NCBI GenBank assembly: GCA_021816565.1
Contig: JAKAXN010000136.1
Span: forward strand, 1-10,439
DNA: 10,439 nt
Direction: 5' to 3'
Source of the DNA: Actinomycetes bacterium
GTDB lineage: Bacteria; Actinomycetota; Acidimicrobiia; Acidimicrobiales; Palsa-688
Positions 1 through 6,462 of this stretch are shown in pieces. A model generated the notes under the pieces. It searched no databases, had not been told where the DNA came from, and saw only the letters and a program-made list of their open reading frames with translations. The position numbers were made by a program, and so were the translations under genes. How positions within the stretch are numbered: position 1 is the first letter of the stretch; every line of letters starts with the position of its first letter.

Positions 1-5
1 GGCGA

Positions 6-11
6 TACAAT
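6..11 (+). promoter_or_regulatory. Possible -10 element upstream of the small CCHC protein gene
   Basis: The hexamer TACAAT at 6-11 is one base from the TATAAT consensus. It lies in the least GC-rich stretch of the window (1-62), which does not use the G/C-ending codons seen in the real genes. A start of transcription near 18 would give a leader of about 45 nt before the GTG at 63. Any -35 box would lie beyond the left edge, so this rests on one hexamer and its base composition. Confidence 0.25.
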
Positions 12-62
12 GAGCAACCGGCTACGGGCGCGTGGCTTTTCTCGACCAACGGGAGCTTTAGG

Positions 63-245
63 GTGAAAAAGGGACGGCATCGGCGTTTCGAAGAGGCGCG
101 GGCTCTGAAGCGGCTCACCGAGGAAAACGTGGAGCCCTGCGCCGAATGTGGTGCCGAGCCCGGCGCCGAACACGCCAGCTGGTGCCTGGCCATGGAGGAC
201 CTCGACGAGGACGAGTTCTCCGACCCCGAGCCACACCGGGCCTGA
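63..245 (+). CDS. Small CCHC zinc-site protein, function unknown
   Basis: This is a 60-residue protein that I do not recognise by name. The N-terminal 20 residues are strongly basic (KKGRHRR and following). The centre carries Cys26-x2-Cys29-x7-His37-x3-Cys41, a spacing that fits a single structural zinc site. The C-terminal 18 residues are acidic (EDLDEDEFSD). A basic arm next to a compact metal knuckle would suit nucleic-acid or ribosome binding, but that is inference. The GTG start at 63 is supported by GGGAG at 51-55, seven bases upstream. Codon use is GC-rich like the neighbouring genes, unlike the 62 bases before it, which supports real coding. It stands alone, convergent with the cysteine-rich protein gene and separated from it by 26 bp holding a GC hairpin. 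I am fairly sure it is a gene and unsure of its role. Confidence 0.65.
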   Translation: MKKGRHRRFEEARALKRLTEENVEPCAECGAEPGAEHASWCLAMEDLDEDEFSDPEPHRA

Positions 246-252
246 CCGACCC

Positions 253-268
253 CCGGCCGGCGGGCCGG
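253..268. terminator. GC hairpin between convergent genes
   Basis: CCGGCC (253-258), loop GGCG (259-262) and GGCCGG (263-268) form a perfect 6-bp stem with a four-base loop. It is followed on the plus strand by TTCT (269-272). It lies in the 26-bp gap between the stop of the small plus-strand gene (245) and the stop of the minus-strand cysteine-rich gene (272), so it could end transcription from both sides. There is no long T tract, so intrinsic termination would be weak, though GC-rich actinobacteria often lack strong T tracts. Confidence 0.4.
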
Positions 269-271
269 TTC

Positions 272-1027
272 TCAGCCCTTCGGGGCGCGGCGGCGGACCA
301 CCGGGTGGGCCAGCGGAACCCGCCCCTTCTTCCGGGTGTCCAGGTAGGCGGCCAGCCGGGCGTAGACCTCCTCGCCGGCCATGGCCCGCAGCTCCGGGCC
401 CAGCGTTTCGTACACCGGCCGGCGCCCCTTGAACGCCTCGGGAGCCTCGGTGCACCACCAGTGGAACTCCTCGCCGCCGCCGCCCCAGTGGCGGCGGTCC
501 CACTGCGTCACCCGGGATGTGACCCGCCCGTCGTCTTCGGTGGTGTCCTCCCGGCGCAGGGGTAGCTGCCAGCACACGTCGGGCTTCAGCTCGAGCGGCT
601 CGACCCCCTTGCGCAGCGCCGCCTGGTGCAGGGCGCAGCCCGCCCCGGCCGGGAATCCGGGCCGGTTGAGGAAGATGCAGGCGTCGTCCACCAACCGGCT
701 GATGCGGGTGCCGTCCGCCTCGGTGGTGACCACCCCGTCCCGGCGGCCCTCCCGGTGGAACTGCCACTCGGCCGCCTTGAGCGACCGGGCCGCCCGCTTG
801 ACCCGGGCCACGTCGGCGTCGTCGGTGAAGTGCGCCCCGTAGGAGCAGCAGCCCTGCTCCAGCTCCGGCGCCGGGCCGGTGAGCACCCCCTGGCAACCCC
901 GGCCGAAGATGCACTCCCACCTCGACAGGAGGAACGTGACGTCGAACACCCAGGTCCGCTGCTCGTCGGGGTCGTCGAAGGAGACCCACTCGTGGGTCTC
1001 GGCCGGCACCGCCGCCGCCCCGCTCAC
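272..1027 (-). CDS. Conserved-looking eight-cysteine protein, function unknown
   Basis: This is a 251-residue soluble protein with no signal peptide or membrane segment. It has eight cysteines: Cys39, Cys45, the pair Cys60-Cys61, Cys117, Cys131, Cys152 and Cys192. The first block reads CIFGRGC, then GCCSYGAHF; the second has CIFLNRPG then GCALH. Clustered cysteines with a CC pair resemble the Fe/Zn-binding YkgJ and DUF3109-type cysteine-cluster proteins, so metal or Fe-S binding is likely, but I cannot assign a function. Aromatic residues are abundant around the cysteines. The GTG start at 1027 overlaps the stop of the upstream M20 peptidase (GTGA, 1024-1027), with GGAGG four bases ahead of it (1032-1036 on the complement). 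That implies translational coupling and one mRNA with the peptidase. The same frame stays open far upstream, but those residues lie inside the peptidase gene and are not coding. Confidence 0.82.
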   Translation of the reverse strand: MSGAAAVPAETHEWVSFDDPDEQRTWVFDVTFLLSRWECIFGRGCQGVLTGPAPELEQGCCSYGAHFTDDADVARVKRAARSLKAAEWQFHREGRRDGVVTTEADGTRISRLVDDACIFLNRPGFPAGAGCALHQAALRKGVEPLELKPDVCWQLPLRREDTTEDDGRVTSRVTQWDRRHWGGGGEEFHWWCTEAPEAFKGRRPVYETLGPELRAMAGEEVYARLAAYLDTRKKGRVPLAHPVVRRRAPKG

Positions 1028-2412
1028 GGCGCCTCCGCGGTCCGGCCCAGTTCCATGAGCAGCTCCCCGGCGGCCAGCAGACCCTTCCAGAACTGGTCCA
1101 TGACCATCCGCTCGTTCGGGGCGTGTATGCGGTCGTCGGGCAGGCCCACCCCGAGGAACAGCACCGGCGCCGACAGGACCCGTCCGAGAGCCTCCTCGGG
1201 GCCGCTGCCGCCCTCCCTGGTGAAGAGCGGCGGCTTGCCCCAGATGGCCTCGATGGTCCGTGACAGCGCCTCCACCGCCGGATGGCCGACGGGGGTGAGA
1301 GCGGGTGCCACGCCGCCCTCCGGCGTGACGTGCAGCTCTATCCCGGCCGGGACCCGCTCGGCCAGCCACGCCCGGAACGCCGGCTCCACCTCCTCGGGGC
1401 GCTGGTCCGGCACCAGCCGGAACGCCACCTTGAACCCGGCGGTGGCCGGGACGATGGTCTTGATGCCCGGTCCGCCGTAGCCGCCGTGGATGCCCACCAC
1501 CTCGGCGGTGGGCCGGACCCCGACCCGCTCCAGCGGGCTGTAGCCGGCCTCTCCCTCCAGGTAGGGGACCCCGCCGGCGGCGGCCCGGAAGCCGGCCTCG
1601 TCGAAGGGCTGCGAGTCCATCGACGCCTGCTCCACCGGCGACAGGGGACGCACCCGGTCGTAGAAGCCCGGCAGGGTCACCCGTCCCTGCCCGTCGTGCA
1701 GGGCGGCCGCCAGGCGGGCGGCCAGCAGGGCCGAGTTGGGCACGGTCCCGCCCCACATACCGCTGTGCAGGTCGGTGGAGGCGCTGCGCAGGGTCACGTC
1801 GAACGCCACCAGCCCCCGCATCCCCACGGTGGTGGAGGGCACCTCGGGGCTGATCATGCCGGTGTCGGACACCACGATGATGTCGCACGCCAGGCGGTCC
1901 GCCTCCCGCTCCAGCAGGGCCTCGAAGTTGGGGCTGCCCACCTCCTCCTCACCTTCGACGAGGAACTTGAGGTTGACCGGCAGCCGGCCCGAGTCGCGGA
2001 GCAGCCCCCGGGCCGCCTCGATCTGGTAGAGGGTCTGGCCCTTGTCGTCGATGGCTCCGCGGGCCCGGCACTCGCCGTCGACGATCACCGGCTCGAACGG
2101 CGGGCTGGTCCACTCGTCGAGCGGGTCGACCGGCTGCACGTCGTGATGGCCGTAGACCAGCACCGTCGGGGCGCCGGGGCCGGCGTGGCACCACTGCCCG
2201 TAGACGGCCGGCAGCCCCGGGGTCTCGAGCAGGGTCACCTCCTCGAGCCCGGCCGCGGTCATGAGGCCGGCGCACAACTCGGCGGAGCGGCGCACGTCGG
2301 CGGCGTGGGCCGGGTCGGCCGATATGGACGGGACCCGCAGCCAGTCGAGGAGGGTGTCGACGATGCGGTCACGCTCGGCGTCGACGTAGTTCGCCAGGGC
2401 GGGATCGGGCAT
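1024..2412 (-). CDS. M20-family metallopeptidase (dipeptidase / carboxypeptidase-like)
   Basis: This 462-residue protein belongs to the zinc M20/M25/M40 family, which cleaves dipeptides or removes N-acyl or C-terminal groups. The length is typical of the CNDP/PepV-like dipeptidases. Visible active-site elements in order are YGHHDVQP (His89, Asp91), GAIDDKG (bridging Asp122), VEGEEEVGS (catalytic Glu156 beside zinc ligand Glu157), VVSDTG (Asp183), TDLHSG (His216, at the lid/dimerisation domain) and RIHAPNE near the C terminus (His430, Glu434). All zinc-binding positions expected for two metals are present. There is no signal peptide, so it is probably cytoplasmic. I chose the ATG at 2412; an in-frame TTG at 2430 would add six residues but is less attractive. 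The gene is first in a two-gene unit with the cysteine-rich protein. The exact substrate cannot be read from sequence; acyl-amino-acid or beta-Ala dipeptide hydrolysis are both possible. Confidence 0.9.
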   Translation of the reverse strand: MPDPALANYVDAERDRIVDTLLDWLRVPSISADPAHAADVRRSAELCAGLMTAAGLEEVTLLETPGLPAVYGQWCHAGPGAPTVLVYGHHDVQPVDPLDEWTSPPFEPVIVDGECRARGAIDDKGQTLYQIEAARGLLRDSGRLPVNLKFLVEGEEEVGSPNFEALLEREADRLACDIIVVSDTGMISPEVPSTTVGMRGLVAFDVTLRSASTDLHSGMWGGTVPNSALLAARLAAALHDGQGRVTLPGFYDRVRPLSPVEQASMDSQPFDEAGFRAAAGGVPYLEGEAGYSPLERVGVRPTAEVVGIHGGYGGPGIKTIVPATAGFKVAFRLVPDQRPEEVEPAFRAWLAERVPAGIELHVTPEGGVAPALTPVGHPAVEALSRTIEAIWGKPPLFTREGGSGPEEALGRVLSAPVLFLGVGLPDDRIHAPNERMVMDQFWKGLLAAGELLMELGRTAEAP

Positions 2413-2418
2413 TCCCGA

Positions 2419-2424
2419 ACCGTA
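2419..2424 (-). promoter_or_regulatory. Possible -10 element for the M20 peptidase (leaderless)
   Basis: On the minus strand TACGGT (2424 to 2419) fits the TANNNT pattern of actinobacterial -10 boxes. Seven bases further on is the A of the ATG at 2412, so transcription could begin at the start codon. The absence of a good ribosome-binding site upstream of that ATG agrees with a leaderless message. No convincing -35 box was seen. Confidence 0.3.
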
Positions 2425-2443
2425 CAGCAACCGCCCCGGCGAA

Positions 2444-2449
2444 TAGTCT
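2444..2449 (+). promoter_or_regulatory. Possible -10 element for the TAP-like lipoprotein (near-leaderless)
   Basis: TAGTCT at 2444-2449 fits TANNNT and would place the transcript start near 2456, about four bases before the ATG at 2460. There is no purine-rich ribosome-binding site ahead of that ATG. An 8-bp palindrome, CCCCGGGG (2450-2457), covers the presumed start site and might be a regulator target or chance in GC-rich DNA. Confidence 0.3.
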
Positions 2450-2459
2450 CCCCGGGGTA

Positions 2460-4010
2460 ATGAATTCTGCCCAAGGGCTGGTGCGGGTGGCGGCCGCGGC
2501 CCTCTCCGTGACCCTGATCGCCGCCTGCGGGTCCTCGCCGGCCCGCCGCGCCACGCCGACCACCCGGCCCGCCCCGGCCTCCACCTCCGCCCCGGCGCCC
2601 ACCACGGCCGCCGGCACGGCCCTGCCGGCTACGCCCGTCGACTGGGTCCCGTGCAAGGGTCCGGCCGGGCCGTCGGGCTACCAGTGCGCCACCATCGCCG
2701 TGCCGCGGGACCCCCAGGATCTCTCCAAAGGCACCATCGGCATGGCCCTCGACCGCCGGCCGGCGTCGGGGACACGTATCGGGTCGCTGCTGGTCAACCC
2801 GGGCGGCCCGGGCGTCTCCGGAGTGGATTTCCTCCCCTCCGCCGTGAGCTACCTGAACCCGGTGCTGCTGCAGCACTTCGACATCATCGGATTCGACCCG
2901 CCGGGAGTGGGACGGACCGCTCCGGTCACCTGCCTCGACCCGGCGGGCCTCGAGCAGTACTACGCCACCGAGCCGGAGCCGTCGACCCCGGCGCAGATGT
3001 CGTCATACCTGGCCGAGCTGAAGACGTTCGACACCGGCTGCCAGCAGCACAGCGGGGCGGAGCTGCCGTACGTGAGCACCGTCGACGCGGCCATGGACAT
3101 GGACGTCATACGCCGCGACGTCGGAGATGCCGGGCTCAGCTACCTGGGCTTCTCCTACGGCACCCTCCTCGGGGCGACCTACGCCGGGCTGTACCCGACC
3201 CGGGTGCGGGCCATGGTGCTCGACGGGGCCATCGACCCGGCCCTGCCGGTCATCAAGGGCCTGGACGTCCAGTCGGCCGCCCTGGAGGGCGACCTCAACT
3301 CCTTCTTCTCGTACTGCTCGTCGACCAGCGGCTGCCCGTGGAAGACCGGTAGGGACCCGGTGCAGACCTTCGAGGCGCTGCTCAACCGGGTCCGGTCCCG
3401 GCCCCTCCCCGTGCGGGGATCCACCCGCACGGTGGGGGCCGCGGCGCTGCTGTACGGGACGGCCTGGGGCCTGTACTCGACGAAGGTCTGGCCGTTCCTC
3501 GGGTCGGCTCTGGCCCAGGCCTCCGCCGGTGACGGCACCGAGATCATGGAGCTGTTCGACTCCTACACCGGGCGCCAGAGCGACGGCAGCTACACCAACG
3601 AGTTCGAGGCCAACACCGCGGTCAACTGCCTGGACGCCCCCGCCCCCCCGGTGGCCACCATCGAAGCCGACGCCCCGGCGGCCCGGGCGGCCGCCCCGGT
3701 GTTCGGCGTGGCCAACCTCTACAGCGAGATGGCCTGCTCGCTCTGGCCGGTGCCGGCCACCGGCCACCCGGGCCCGATCACCGCCGCCGGGTCACCGCCG
3801 ATCCTCGTGGTCGGCACCACCGGGGATCCGGCCACTCCCTACTCCGAGGCCCAGGCCCTGGCCAAGGAGCTGCAGCACGGGGTGCTGCTCACCCGGGTGG
3901 GGGAGGGCCACACCGCCTACCCCTACAGCTCGTGCATCCGATCCGCCGTCGATTCCTACCTGGTCGGATTGAAGGTCCCGGCGGCGGGAACCCGCTGCCC
4001 GACCAACTAG
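2460..4010 (+). CDS. Exported lipoprotein, TAP-like alpha/beta hydrolase (tripeptidyl aminopeptidase family, S33)
   Basis: This 516-residue serine hydrolase probably removes short peptides or single residues from the N termini of extracellular peptides, as the Streptomyces tripeptidyl aminopeptidases do. It starts with a lipoprotein signal: a short N region, a hydrophobic stretch and the lipobox IAAC, giving lipidated Cys23. A Pro/Thr/Ala-rich linker (about 27-60) then tethers the enzyme to the outer face of the membrane. The catalytic domain has the oxyanion loop NPGGPGVSG (113-121) and the nucleophile elbow GFSYG with Ser232. The C-terminal TAP-like domain supplies Asp456 in TGDPATP and His484 in GEGHTAY, so the Ser-Asp-His triad is complete. 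Paired cysteines (65/76, 158/194, and others near the C terminus) fit disulfides outside the cell. It diverges from the M20 peptidase gene by 47 bp and ends 26 bp before glcD. The substrate is uncertain; some family members act on esters or prolyl peptides. Confidence 0.92.
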   Translation: MNSAQGLVRVAAAALSVTLIAACGSSPARRATPTTRPAPASTSAPAPTTAAGTALPATPVDWVPCKGPAGPSGYQCATIAVPRDPQDLSKGTIGMALDRRPASGTRIGSLLVNPGGPGVSGVDFLPSAVSYLNPVLLQHFDIIGFDPPGVGRTAPVTCLDPAGLEQYYATEPEPSTPAQMSSYLAELKTFDTGCQQHSGAELPYVSTVDAAMDMDVIRRDVGDAGLSYLGFSYGTLLGATYAGLYPTRVRAMVLDGAIDPALPVIKGLDVQSAALEGDLNSFFSYCSSTSGCPWKTGRDPVQTFEALLNRVRSRPLPVRGSTRTVGAAALLYGTAWGLYSTKVWPFLGSALAQASAGDGTEIMELFDSYTGRQSDGSYTNEFEANTAVNCLDAPAPPVATIEADAPAARAAAPVFGVANLYSEMACSLWPVPATGHPGPITAAGSPPILVVGTTGDPATPYSEAQALAKELQHGVLLTRVGEGHTAYPYSSCIRSAVDSYLVGLKVPAAGTRCPTN

Positions 4011-4036
4011 AGCGGGCAGACTGGAGCCGGACCCAC

Positions 4037-5509
4037 ATGCTCACCTCCCGCCCGCCCCGCCGGAGCACCGCCGCTCCCGCCGACTCGGCCCTGGTGGCCG
4101 AGCTGCAGGCCGCGCTCGCCACGGACCGGGTCCGCTGCGACCCGGCCGAGCTCGGCCTCTACGGCCGGGACGCGTCGATGATCAGCGGCCGGGCCTCGGT
4201 GGTCTGCTTCCCGCTCAGCACCGAGGAGGTGGCGGCGGCGGTGGCGGCGTGCGTCCGCCACGGCCGGCCGTTCGTGGCCCGCGGATCGGGCACCGGGCTG
4301 GCCGGCGGGGCCACCCCGGTGGGCGAGGTGCCCCCGGTGGTCATCGTGACCACCAAGATGAACCGGATCCTCGAGGTCGACGCCGAGCAGCGGATGGCCT
4401 GGGTGCAGCCCGGGGTGCTCAACCTGGACCTGTCCCGGGCGGTGGCCCATCTGGGGCTGCACTTCGCTCCCGACCCGTCCAGCCAGCAGTCCTGTTCGGT
4501 GGGCGGCAACGTGGCCAACAACTCCGGCGGCCCCCACTGCCTGCTCTACGGCGTCACCAACGCCCACATCCTGGCTCTGGAGGTGGTCCTCCCCGACGGC
4601 CGGGTGGCGTTGCTCGGCGGCGCCGACCCCGAACCGGACGGGCTGGACCTGCGGGGCGCCTTCGTCGGCAGCGAGGGGACCATGGGTATCGCCACCCGCA
4701 TCGGTGTGCGGCTCACCCCCCTCCCGCCCCGGGTGGCCACCCTGCTGGCCGATTTCGGGACCATGCACGACGCGGCCCGGGCGGTGACCGCGGTGATAGG
4801 AGCCGGGGTGGTGCCCGCCGCCCTGGAGATGATGGACGCCACCATCGTCGAGGTGGTCGAGGCCTTCGTCCACGCCGGCTTCCCGACCGACGCGGCCGCA
4901 GTGCTGCTGCTCGAGGTCGATGGCCTGCCCACCGGCGTCGACGTGCAGACCGGGATCGTGGCCGAGGTGCTGCGGTCCCACGGGGCCCGCCAGGTGCGGG
5001 TGGCCGGCGACGACGCCGAGCGGGCCGGCTGGTGGAAGGGACGCAAGTCGGCGTTCGGCGCGGTGGCCCGCATCGCCCCCAACTACTACCTGCACGACTG
5101 CGTGGTGCCCCGGACCCGCCTGGTGGAGGTGCTCGACGAGGTCGGCCGGATCTGCGCCGAGCGGGACCTGGTCCTCGGCAACGTGTTCCACGCCGGCGAC
5201 GGCAACCTGCACCCGCTGATCGTCTTCGACCGGCGCCTCCCGGGTGTCCTCGAGAAGGTGCACGACGCCGGGCAGGCCATAATCGAGACGTGCGTGCGGG
5301 CCGGCGGCAGCCTGTCGGGCGAGCACGGTATCGGCCTCGAGAAGCGCGACGCCATGCCCCTGGTGTTCGAGGCGGTGGATCTGCGGGCCCAGAACTGGCT
5401 GCGGGAGGCGTTCGACCCCGAAGGGCTGTGCAACCCCGGGAAGGTCCTGCCGCGGGGCGGTTCCCGCTGCGGTGACCTGGCCGACCTGCCGGAGGGGGTG
5501 TGGATCTGA
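4037..5509 (+). CDS. glcD: Glycolate oxidase FAD-linked subunit GlcD
   Basis: This 490-residue flavoprotein (E. coli GlcD is about 500) is the catalytic subunit that oxidises glycolate to glyoxylate. The N-terminal FAD_binding_4 domain (about 50-235) has ARGSGTGLAGGA (81-92), the FAD-pocket segment CSVGGNVANNSGG (153-165) and GSEGTMG (211-217). The FAD-oxidase C domain follows (about 236-472) with the metal/substrate motif HAGDGNLH (385-392), SGEHGIG (427-433) and the typical ending CNPGKVLP. The frame is open further upstream, but those residues overlap the hydrolase gene. The ATG at 4037 has GGAG at 4023-4026 and begins just before the normal family start. The 10-bp overlap with glcE, and glcF after it, mark a three-gene complex and separate it from lone D-lactate or 2-hydroxyglutarate dehydrogenases of the same fold. 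Which 2-hydroxy acid is preferred in this organism is not shown by sequence. Confidence 0.93.
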   Translation: MLTSRPPRRSTAAPADSALVAELQAALATDRVRCDPAELGLYGRDASMISGRASVVCFPLSTEEVAAAVAACVRHGRPFVARGSGTGLAGGATPVGEVPPVVIVTTKMNRILEVDAEQRMAWVQPGVLNLDLSRAVAHLGLHFAPDPSSQQSCSVGGNVANNSGGPHCLLYGVTNAHILALEVVLPDGRVALLGGADPEPDGLDLRGAFVGSEGTMGIATRIGVRLTPLPPRVATLLADFGTMHDAARAVTAVIGAGVVPAALEMMDATIVEVVEAFVHAGFPTDAAAVLLLEVDGLPTGVDVQTGIVAEVLRSHGARQVRVAGDDAERAGWWKGRKSAFGAVARIAPNYYLHDCVVPRTRLVEVLDEVGRICAERDLVLGNVFHAGDGNLHPLIVFDRRLPGVLEKVHDAGQAIIETCVRAGGSLSGEHGIGLEKRDAMPLVFEAVDLRAQNWLREAFDPEGLCNPGKVLPRGGSRCGDLADLPEGVWI

Positions 5510-6462
5510 CCGGACCGCTCGAACGCTTCGCCGCCGCGGTGGGGCCGGCCGGCCCGGTCACCTGCGTGGGCGGCCGCACCCAGTGGGACGTGGGCGGCCC
5601 CGTCGACCCGGGGGCTGTCGAGGTGTCGGCCCCGGCCGGGGTGGTGGCCCACGAGCCGGGGGAGATGATCGTCCGGGTGCGCGCCGCCACGACCGTGGCC
5701 GAGCTGGCCGAGGCCACCGCCGTGGGGGGCCAGTTCGTGGCCCTGGAGGCCGACCACCCCGAGCAGGCCACCGTCGGCGGTGTGCTGGCCTGCGGCCGCA
5801 GCGGGCTGCGCCGGCTGGGCTGGGGACCGGTCCGGGACAGCGTGCTGGAGGTCACGGTGGTGGACTCGACCGGCTCGCTGGTCCGGGCCGGGGCGCCGCT
5901 GGTCAAGAACGTGACCGGCTTCGACCTGTGCCGGCTGATGGTCGCCTCGGTGGGCACGCTCGGGTTCCTGGCCGAGGTGGTGCTGCGCTGCCGGCCCCGC
6001 CCGGAGGTCGAGCGGTGGTGGCAGGGCGACGGGGTCGACCCGTTCCCGCTGTTCGCCTCCCTCTACCGGCCGCTGGCCGTCCTGTGGGACGGCTCCCGGA
6101 CCTGGGTCGGCCTGGCCGGTTACCGGGCCGACGTGGAGGACCAGGCGGCCGCGCTGCTCGACGGGCGCTTCACTGCGGTGGAGGGGCCGCCGGCCCGGCC
6201 CGGTCCGGCCCGGCGGTCCCTGGCTCCGGCGGAGCTGCGCTCGGTCCCGGAGGCGACCGGCGGGGCCGGCCGGTGGCTGGCGGAGGTGGGGGTGGGGATG
6301 CTGCACTGCGACCCGGAGGCGGCCCGGCACCTGCCCGGTCCCCGCCCGTCGGAGGTCGTCGCCGATCTGCACCGGCGGGTCAAGGCCCGCTTCGATCCCG
6401 ACGGCCGGCTCAATCCGGGCCGGTCAGCGCTCGCCCCGGCCGCCCCGGAGCCGGCCCGATGA
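5500..6462 (+). CDS. glcE: Glycolate oxidase FAD-binding subunit GlcE
   Basis: This 320-residue protein is the second flavin-binding subunit of glycolate oxidase, slightly shorter than E. coli GlcE (about 350). It has one FAD_binding_4-type domain: VRAATTVAELAEA (60-72), TVGGVLACGRSG (91-102) and the subunit hallmark KNVTGFDLCRLM (136-147) followed by GTLG (152-155). It ends with FDPDGRLNPGR, the usual GlcE terminus. It lacks the large catalytic FAD-oxidase C domain and its HxGDGNxH metal motif, so it is thought to assist GlcD and electron transfer rather than act alone. The GTG start at 5500 lies 10 bp inside glcD, with GGAGG at 5491-5495; spacing is only four bases, so initiation is probably coupled to glcD translation. 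Its stop overlaps the glcF start (ATGA). The middle and C-terminal part (about 170-290) is weakly conserved and rich in Pro/Arg/Ala. Confidence 0.9.
   Translation: MDLTGPLERFAAAVGPAGPVTCVGGRTQWDVGGPVDPGAVEVSAPAGVVAHEPGEMIVRVRAATTVAELAEATAVGGQFVALEADHPEQATVGGVLACGRSGLRRLGWGPVRDSVLEVTVVDSTGSLVRAGAPLVKNVTGFDLCRLMVASVGTLGFLAEVVLRCRPRPEVERWWQGDGVDPFPLFASLYRPLAVLWDGSRTWVGLAGYRADVEDQAAALLDGRFTAVEGPPARPGPARRSLAPAELRSVPEATGGAGRWLAEVGVGMLHCDPEAARHLPGPRPSEVVADLHRRVKARFDPDGRLNPGRSALAPAAPEPAR

Noticed and set aside
1..66. Open frame from the left edge to a TGA overlapping the GTG at 63, as if an upstream gene ended here
   Set aside because: About half of its codons end in A or T, including ACA, CTA, TCT and TTA, unlike the real genes here, and it resembles no protein. 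It reads as intergenic leader DNA.
1028..1888. Extension of the cysteine-rich protein far into the M20 peptidase gene on the same strand
   Set aside because: The extended part is arginine/glycine-rich, low-complexity translation of the peptidase gene in another frame; the GTG at 1027 with GGAGG explains the start.
2527..2640. Pro/Thr/Ala-rich stretch as a repeat element
   Set aside because: It encodes the flexible linker after the lipobox cysteine, which is normal for anchored lipoproteins, and shows no exact tandem units.
3932..4036. An upstream in-frame start that would lengthen GlcD by 35 residues and overlap the hydrolase gene
   Set aside because: The extra residues are not GlcD-like, and the ATG at 4037 has a GGAG site and matches the family's usual N terminus.
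4007..5957. Long open frames on the strand opposite glcD and glcE, and similar ones opposite the other genes
   Set aside because: High GC removes stop codons in several frames. The translations are Arg/Pro/Gly/His-rich with no motifs, while the sense frames carry complete catalytic motifs.
5500..6462. Possible frameshift or truncation because GlcE is about 30 residues shorter than the E. coli protein
   Set aside because: The N-terminal FAD motifs and the C-terminal FDPDGRLNPGR are all in one frame; the difference lies in the variable middle region and a shorter N terminus.
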